64,000 bases of DNA, taken from positions 28,529 to 92,528 of the forward strand of contig JBOHUG010000010.1 in the NCBI GenBank assembly GCA_050734135.1, in the 5' to 3' direction. The position numbers and the translations under genes are program-made. Shown in pieces: positions 58,814 through 64,000 of the stretch (position 1 is its first letter; each line of letters starts with the position of its first letter). The notes beneath the pieces were generated by a model. That model ran no database searches, was not told the DNA's origin, and was given only the letters and a program-made list of their open reading frames with translations. Origin of the DNA: Bog-877 sp050734135. Its GTDB lineage: Bacteria > Chloroflexota > Dormibacteria > Aeolococcales > Bog-877.

Positions 58814-60604
58814 TTACTCTGGCCGCGTCTCGGCCGGTCCCCCAATTGCCCGCGCCAGCCGGAGCCCTACCTCGGCGAGCTGCTCGGGCAGGACTGTGGT
58901 GGGCGCTCCGGTAAGCGGATCAGACCCAGTTTGAGTCTTGGGAAAAGCGATCACCTCGCGAATCGATGGCTCCCCCAGTCCCAGCATCACCATGCGATCG
59001 ATACCGGCTGCGAAACCACCGTGGGGGGGAGCCCCGTAGCGGAAGGCGGCGATGAGGAAACCGAACTTCTGCTCGGCGTCGGCGGGGGTTAGTCCAAGTG
59101 CTGCGAAGATCGCCTGCTGCTGCTCCGGGCGGGTGATGCGAAGAGAGCCACTGCCCAGCTCCACCCCATTGCAGACGATGTCGTAGGCCCGCGAACGCAC
59201 GTGCAGTGGGTCGGTTGAGATCAGCGGCCAGTCATCGGGATGGGGTTGAGTGAAGGGATGGTGCATGGGAGTGACCCCACCCCCGGGAGCTGCCTCGAAG
59301 AGGGGGAACTCGGTGATCCAAAGAAAGTCGAACCGGCCCTCCGGGATCCAACCGAACCGCCGAGCCGCGTGCAGACGGACCGCGCCCAGGGCGGTCGCCG
59401 GCACCTCGCCAGGGCCGGCTGTGAAGCACACGCAGTCGCCGTCCTCCACCTCCAGCCGCGCCGTCAGGGTGGTCAGTTCGGTCTCGGTGAAGAACTTGGC
59501 AACCGAACCTTCGTACTGTCCCGCTCGCCGCCACAGGTAGGCGAGACCCAGCGCCCCATAGGTGCGCGCCACCCGCAGCCAGTCCCCTTCTAGCTCACCT
59601 CTGGTCAGCTCGGAACCGCCCGGCACCCGCAAAGCTCGAACCGAGCCCTGGGCCTGCAGGGCGCCGGCAAAGACCCGGAAGGAAGTGGTCTCGAATATCT
59701 GCGAGACGTCGACCAGCTCACAGCCAAAGCGAGTATCTGGTTTGTCCGATCCGAAGCGGTCCATCGCCTCCCGGTAGGGCAGCCGGGGCCAGGGAGTCCG
59801 GATCGCCTCTCCGAAGGCATCCTCCCAGGCGGCCGCGATCATCACCTCCAAAACCTCGTAGATCTCCTCCTCCTCGACGAAGGACATCTCCAGGTCCAGC
59901 TGGGTGAACTCGAACTGCCGGTCGGATCGGAGATCCTCATCCCGCCAGCACCTGGCGATCTGGAAGTAGCGATCGAACCCGGCCACCATCGAGAGCTGCT
60001 TGTACATCTGAGGTGACTGCGGCAGGGCCCAGACATGGCCGGGCAGCATCCGGCTCGGCACCATGAAGTCCCGGGCGCCCTCCGGGGTGCTGGGAACCAT
60101 GGTGGGCGTCTCGATCTCGGTGAAACCCAGGCGGTCCGCCTCATCGCGCAGCCGCTTGATGAAGCGGTGCCGGGCCCGGAGGTTGCGCTGCATTCGGGGC
60201 CGACGCAGGTCCAGATAGCGGTACTGAAGCCGGACCCGTTCGTCAGCCTCGGTCTCGTCCCCAGTCCCAAGCGGCATGGCGTCCGACTGCGCCAGCACCT
60301 CGCATTGGTCAACCGCCACCTCCACCGCGCCCGTAGCCATGTTCGGATTCTCACTCCCCTCCGGTCGGGGATTGACCACGCCCTTCACTCGCAGCACCCA
60401 CTCCAGCCGGCAGCGCTCCGCCAGCTGCTGAGCCTCGGGAGCGTGGGCCGGGTTGAAGACCAGTTGCACCACGCCGGTGTGGTCGCGCAGGTCGACGAAG
60501 GTGAGGCCACCGTGGTCGCGACGGTGATTCACCCACCCCGCCAGCAACACCCGCTCCCCTTGGTCAGTGAGGCTGACTGTCCCGCACATCCGTCGGCCCC
60601 TCAT
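58814..60604 (-). CDS. aspS: Aspartyl-tRNA synthetase
   Basis: Class IIb synthetase, 596 aa. N-terminal OB anticodon-binding domain (VLLAGWVNHRRDHGGLTFVDLRDH), motif 1/2 in TPTMVPSTPEGARDF and FDRYFQIARCWRDEDLRSDRQ, bacterial insertion domain, and motif 3 GFAAGIDRMVMLG. ATG 60604 shares ATGA with the hisS stop. The bacterial hisS-aspS pair is conserved. Whether it also charges tRNA-Asn cannot be told from this window. Confidence 0.96.
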   Translation of the reverse strand: MRGRRMCGTVSLTDQGERVLLAGWVNHRRDHGGLTFVDLRDHTGVVQLVFNPAHAPEAQQLAERCRLEWVLRVKGVVNPRPEGSENPNMATGAVEVAVDQCEVLAQSDAMPLGTGDETEADERVRLQYRYLDLRRPRMQRNLRARHRFIKRLRDEADRLGFTEIETPTMVPSTPEGARDFMVPSRMLPGHVWALPQSPQMYKQLSMVAGFDRYFQIARCWRDEDLRSDRQFEFTQLDLEMSFVEEEEIYEVLEVMIAAAWEDAFGEAIRTPWPRLPYREAMDRFGSDKPDTRFGCELVDVSQIFETTSFRVFAGALQAQGSVRALRVPGGSELTRGELEGDWLRVARTYGALGLAYLWRRAGQYEGSVAKFFTETELTTLTARLEVEDGDCVCFTAGPGEVPATALGAVRLHAARRFGWIPEGRFDFLWITEFPLFEAAPGGGVTPMHHPFTQPHPDDWPLISTDPLHVRSRAYDIVCNGVELGSGSLRITRPEQQQAIFAALGLTPADAEQKFGFLIAAFRYGAPPHGGFAAGIDRMVMLGLGEPSIREVIAFPKTQTGSDPLTGAPTTVLPEQLAEVGLRLARAIGGPAETRPE

Positions 60605-61881
60605 CGAACTTCACCGCTTTCGCTGTCGCGCGCCCACTCGCGGAGTTGGCCGGAGGCCTCCTCCATCCGAACACCGACCTGCTGACCGCTGCTGAGCCGC
60701 CGCAGCGTGACCCGCTGCGCTTTCACCTCGTCTTCCCCGATCAGTCCCACGGCCCCCGCGCCGCTGCGCTCGGCGGCGCGCATCTTGCCTTTGAGGCTGC
60801 GCCTACCGACATCGCAGAGCACGACGAGTCCGTCCCGGCGAAGCCGCTGGGCCAACTCGATCGCCAGCGCGGTCACGGTTTCCTGGGCCGAGCAGACGAC
60901 AACGTCCGGAGTGGCCGGCGCCGGCCCCGGAGGTGCGAGCATCACAACTCGTTCTACCCCAGCCGCGAAGCCCACCCCGGGGGCGGCCGGGTAGCCCAGC
61001 AGCTCCGAGAGGCCGTCGTAGCGCCCGCCACCGAAGAGGGCGTTCTGGGCGCCTTGCAGGTCCTCGTGCCAGACCTCAAAGGTGGTCCGCACGTAGTAGT
61101 CGAGCCCTCGCACCAAGCGGGCATTCAGCAGATACGGAATGTGGTAGGCGTGCAGCGCCAGCTCTACCCGCGCGAAAGCTTGGCGGCACTCGTCACAGAG
61201 AAAGTCGAGAGTGCGAGGCACGGTCGCCATCAGCTCTTCGGTATCGGGATCTTTGCTGTCCAGAATCCGCAGTGGATTGCGGCGAAGTCGTTCCCGGTCC
61301 ACCTCAGGCAGCCGGTCCAGGTGGGGCTCGAAGTGGTCGAGCAGCGCCTGCCGAAATGCCGGCCGGCACTTGGCGTCGCCAATGCTGTTGAGCTGTAGGG
61401 TGATCCCACCTAAGCCCAGCTCGCTGAGCCAATCCCAGGCGACCGCGATCACCTCCGCATCGAGTTCTGGCTCGCTGTCGCCCACCGCCTCCACGCCGAA
61501 CTGGTGGAACTGGCGAAAGCGACCGCGACCAGGACGGTCATAGCGGAACATCGGTCCTGCGTAGCTGAGCCGCACCGGCGAGGGCTGCTCGCGCAGCGAC
61601 GATTCACCGAAAGCGCGCAGCACCGGAGCGGTGTTCTCCGGCCTCAAGGTCAGCGAGCGCCCGGAGCGGTCGGGGAAGGTGTACATCTCTCGGCGCACGA
61701 CATCGGTCGTGTCCCCGACTCCCCGCACGAAGAGCTCGGTCGCTTCGAAGATCGGGGTCGCTATCTCGCGGTAGCCGAAGGTGCAGGCAACGCGAAGTCC
61801 GACCTCGGAAACCCGAGTCATGGCCGCTAGGCGGTCGGGCAGGAGATCTTCAGTGCCGCGGGGGCGCGAGATCGGGGGCAT
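60601..61881 (-). CDS. hisS: Histidyl-tRNA synthetase
   Basis: Class II synthetase, 426 aa: PRGTEDLLPDRLAAM at the start, motif 2 YAGPMFRYDRPGRGRFRQFHQFG, histidine-A motif RGLDYYVRTTFEV, and motif 3 GVGFAAGVERV, followed by the anticodon-binding domain. Lies between relA/spoT and aspS, the standard Gram-positive order. Confidence 0.96.
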   Translation of the reverse strand: MPPISRPRGTEDLLPDRLAAMTRVSEVGLRVACTFGYREIATPIFEATELFVRGVGDTTDVVRREMYTFPDRSGRSLTLRPENTAPVLRAFGESSLREQPSPVRLSYAGPMFRYDRPGRGRFRQFHQFGVEAVGDSEPELDAEVIAVAWDWLSELGLGGITLQLNSIGDAKCRPAFRQALLDHFEPHLDRLPEVDRERLRRNPLRILDSKDPDTEELMATVPRTLDFLCDECRQAFARVELALHAYHIPYLLNARLVRGLDYYVRTTFEVWHEDLQGAQNALFGGGRYDGLSELLGYPAAPGVGFAAGVERVVMLAPPGPAPATPDVVVCSAQETVTALAIELAQRLRRDGLVVLCDVGRRSLKGKMRAAERSGAGAVGLIGEDEVKAQRVTLRRLSSGQQVGVRMEEASGQLREWARDSESGEVR

Positions 61882-61933
61882 CGAAGGGGCAGTGTAAGTG
61901 GCTGGAGTCGGTCCGCCCTAGGTGTTCGGACCG

Positions 61934-64000
61934 CTAGCCTGCTTCCCTGACCACCTGTTGCACGTCGCGCACACCCTCCAGCCGCTCCAGGAGCCGGCTC
62001 AGCTCTGTGAGGCTGGCGATGTCCACCACAGCCGAAATGACCGCCGCCTGGCCGCCGTCGACCTCGACCGCGGCGCCACTGAGATTGACCTTGCTCTCGG
62101 CAATGGCAATTGCCACGTCTCGCAGCAGTCCAGTCCGGTCGCGAGCTTCGATGCGAAGCCGCACCGGGTAGACCTGCCGGCTGCCTTCGTCCCACTCTAC
62201 CTTCACGATCCGCTGGGGGTCGGTCGCGTGGCGAATGTTCACGCAGTCCTCCCGGTGCACGGTGACACCCCGGCCCCGCGTCACGTAGCCCCGGATTGGC
62301 TCACCAGGCACCGGCTTGCAGCAGCGGGCGATGTTGGTCATCAGATCGCCCAGCCCAGCCACGGTAACTCCTCCGCTCGGGGCGGCACGGGAGATCAGGG
62401 GGATGGCACCGGCGGGTTCCGGGGCTGAGACCGTCGCTCCCGCCTCCTCCCGGGCTGAGAACTTCAACACCACCGTGCGGGCCGCAACCTCACCGTATCC
62501 GATCGCGGCGAAGAAGTCGGTGAGATCGGGAATGCGAAACTCCCGGGCCAGCTCCAGGAGCCGCGCCTGGGGGATGGTGCTGAGCTGAATCCCACGCATC
62601 CGTCGGAGCTCACGGTCAAGCAGCTCACGGCCGCGAGGGACGTTCTCCTCGCGCCGCTCCCGCTTGAACCACTGCCTGATCTTCTCCCGGGCGCTACTGG
62701 TTTTGGCAAAGTTCAGCCAGTCCCGGCTGGGGCCGTGACGCTCGGATCGAGTGGTCAGGATCTCGACGATGTCACCGTTCTGGAGCAGGTAGTCCAGGGC
62801 GACCATTCTGGAGTTGATCTTGGCCCCCAGACAGCGGTGGCCAACATCGGTGTGGATCCGGTAGGCGAAGTCGATCGCCGTCGCCCCGGCGGGCAGCGAT
62901 AGGACGTCTCCCTTGGGGGTGAAAACGAAGACCTCGTCCTGGAAGACATCGAGGCGGACATGCTCCACAAAGCGCTCCGCATCCAGCACCTCCTTCTGCC
63001 ACTCGAGCAGAGAGCGCAGCCAGCTGAATCCCTCATCTAGCCGCTGGTTGGAGCGGGTGCCTTCCTTGTAGTGCCAGTGAGCCGCGATGCCTTCCTCCGC
63101 GGTCCGATGCATGTCCCCGGTTCGGATCTGGATCTCGACCGGCTCGCCGCCCTCCCCCACAACGGTCGTATGAAGGGATTGATAACCATTTCCCTTCGGC
63201 ATTGCGATGTAGTCCTTGAAGCGGCCCGGGATCGGCTTCCACACGGAGTGGACCACCCCCAATGCCCCGTAGCACCCTCGGATGTCTTCGCAGATCACCC
63301 GCAGCGCCACCAGGTCGTAGATCTCCCGGATGGTCTTGCCACCCTGTTGCATCTTGCGGAAGATGCTGCTCAGATTCTTGGGCCTCCCCGCCACCGCGGC
63401 CTGGACTCCCATCTCGGCCAACTCCGTCTCCAACCGCTGACAGGCCCGCTCCAACACCTGCAGCCGCTGGCGCCGCCGGAGATGGACCTCCTGGCGCACC
63501 CGTTCGTAGTTGTCGTGATCGAGGACCGAGAAGGCCAGATCCTCGAGTTCAGCCTTCATTTGCCAAATTCCCAGCCGGTGAGCCAGGGGGGCGTAAATGT
63601 CCATGGTCTCTTGGGCAATCCGCCTCTGCCGGTCCTCGGGGAGCGCCGCGATGGTCCGCATGTTGTGCATGCGGTCGGCTAGTTTGATCAGCACCACCCT
63701 GAGGTCTTCCGCCATGGCAATCAGCATTTTGCGAATGTTTTCGGCCTGGACCTGAGCTTGGCTGTGCAGCTTGATCCGGCCCAACTTGGTCACCCCGGAC
63801 ACCAGCTTCTCGACCGTGGCGCCAAACTCCTCCCGGATCTGCTCGGCCTCGATTGGCGTGTCCTCGACCACATCGTGGAGCAACGCCGCCGCCAGGGCAT
63901 CAGCGTCGAGGTGCAGATCCGCGAGGAGAACCGCGACCGCCAGGGGATGGGTTATATACGGCTCGCCGGAGAGGCGGAGTTGGCCCTCATGGGCCAACTC
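61934..64000 (-). CDS. RelA/SpoT-family (p)ppGpp synthetase/hydrolase (partial, N-terminus off right edge)
   Basis: Bifunctional stringent-response enzyme; the frame stays open to the window edge. The visible HD hydrolase domain has SGEPYITHPLAVA, LLHDVVEDT and DRMHNMRTI; the synthetase domain has YDLVALRVI and PKGNGYQSLHTTVVG, followed by TGS (FVFTPKGDVLSLPAGATAIDFAYRIH) and a C-terminal ACT domain (RIEARDRTGLLRDVA). The gene is placed 52 bp upstream of hisS. Both catalytic halves appear intact, so synthesis and hydrolysis are likely. Confidence 0.95.
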   Translation of the reverse strand, partial: ELAHEGQLRLSGEPYITHPLAVAVLLADLHLDADALAAALLHDVVEDTPIEAEQIREEFGATVEKLVSGVTKLGRIKLHSQAQVQAENIRKMLIAMAEDLRVVLIKLADRMHNMRTIAALPEDRQRRIAQETMDIYAPLAHRLGIWQMKAELEDLAFSVLDHDNYERVRQEVHLRRRQRLQVLERACQRLETELAEMGVQAAVAGRPKNLSSIFRKMQQGGKTIREIYDLVALRVICEDIRGCYGALGVVHSVWKPIPGRFKDYIAMPKGNGYQSLHTTVVGEGGEPVEIQIRTGDMHRTAEEGIAAHWHYKEGTRSNQRLDEGFSWLRSLLEWQKEVLDAERFVEHVRLDVFQDEVFVFTPKGDVLSLPAGATAIDFAYRIHTDVGHRCLGAKINSRMVALDYLLQNGDIVEILTTRSERHGPSRDWLNFAKTSSAREKIRQWFKRERREENVPRGRELLDRELRRMRGIQLSTIPQARLLELAREFRIPDLTDFFAAIGYGEVAARTVVLKFSAREEAGATVSAPEPAGAIPLISRAAPSGGVTVAGLGDLMTNIARCCKPVPGEPIRGYVTRGRGVTVHREDCVNIRHATDPQRIVKVEWDEGSRQVYPVRLRIEARDRTGLLRDVAIAIAESKVNLSGAAVEVDGGQAAVISAVVDIASLTELSRLLERLEGVRDVQQVVREAG

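Overview
The window is GC-rich bacterial DNA with GTG, TTG and rarer start codons, mostly 4-bp gene overlaps, and long minus-strand housekeeping operons. The gene mix suggests a Gram-positive-like or Chloroflexota/Dormibacterota-like soil bacterium: an exonuclease-DinG fusion, ScpA/ScpB, Asp23, EF-P, a SigB-type sigma factor with anti-sigma factor, a split NAD synthetase, and an FtsA-like protein beside a baseplate-J-like protein. This placement is inference; there is no rRNA gene here to fix it.

Left core (1-16.3 kb), nearly all minus strand: tgt-queA-ruvB-ruvA-ruvC-yebC (tRNA modification and Holliday-junction processing), tyrS, a PPOX-family oxidoreductase, an amidohydrolase, then a plus-strand intergenic transcription unit (promoter, 14-codon ORF, hairpins, UUCG terminator at 8.1-8.4 kb) that I cannot assign to a known RNA family. 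It is followed by mpg, a methyltransferase, pheT-pheS-rplT-rpmI-infC-thrS, and a tRNA-Val(GAC) gene.

Accessory region (16.25-29.79 kb): an integrated element of about 13.5 kb inserted into the 3' half of tRNA-Val, bounded by a perfect 49-bp direct repeat. It encodes a tyrosine recombinase, an unknown zinc-ribbon protein, an excisionase-like HTH protein, an XRE regulator, a large Toprim/ATPase replication protein whose 3' end carries an 11-copy inverted iteron-like array, a ParB-domain/DNA-methyltransferase fusion, small zinc-ribbon proteins, a serine recombinase, a membrane protein, and a ParB / PD-(D/E)XK-type nuclease / Clp-fold serine proteinase group. Near the right end lie an IS21 remnant (IstB C-terminus plus end repeats) and a degenerate tRNA-Thr-like sequence. 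I see no capsid, relaxase, FtsK/TraB or ParA gene, so the element looks like a satellite, mobilizable or decayed integrative element. The least familiar biology in the window is here.

Right core (30.3-64 kb): two small zinc-ribbon genes, an MFS transporter, rsmA-tatD-rsmI-nadE-amidase-dinG (rRNA methylation, NAD synthesis, DNA metabolism), then a long operon from efp down to cmk (efp, asp23, nusB, xseA, xseB, PAP2-like, nadK, recN, scpA, scpB, rluB, cmk). A plus-strand HD-GYP gene and a convergent prepilin peptidase-like gene follow. The end holds alaS, an FtsA/PilM-like gene, a baseplate-J-like membrane protein, ruvX and mltG, then the anti-sigma/sigma pair, aspS, hisS and a relA/spoT homologue cut by the window edge.

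Three genes (ruvC, ruvX, infC) appear to use non-canonical start codons (CTG, CTG, ATA), and several genes look leaderless.
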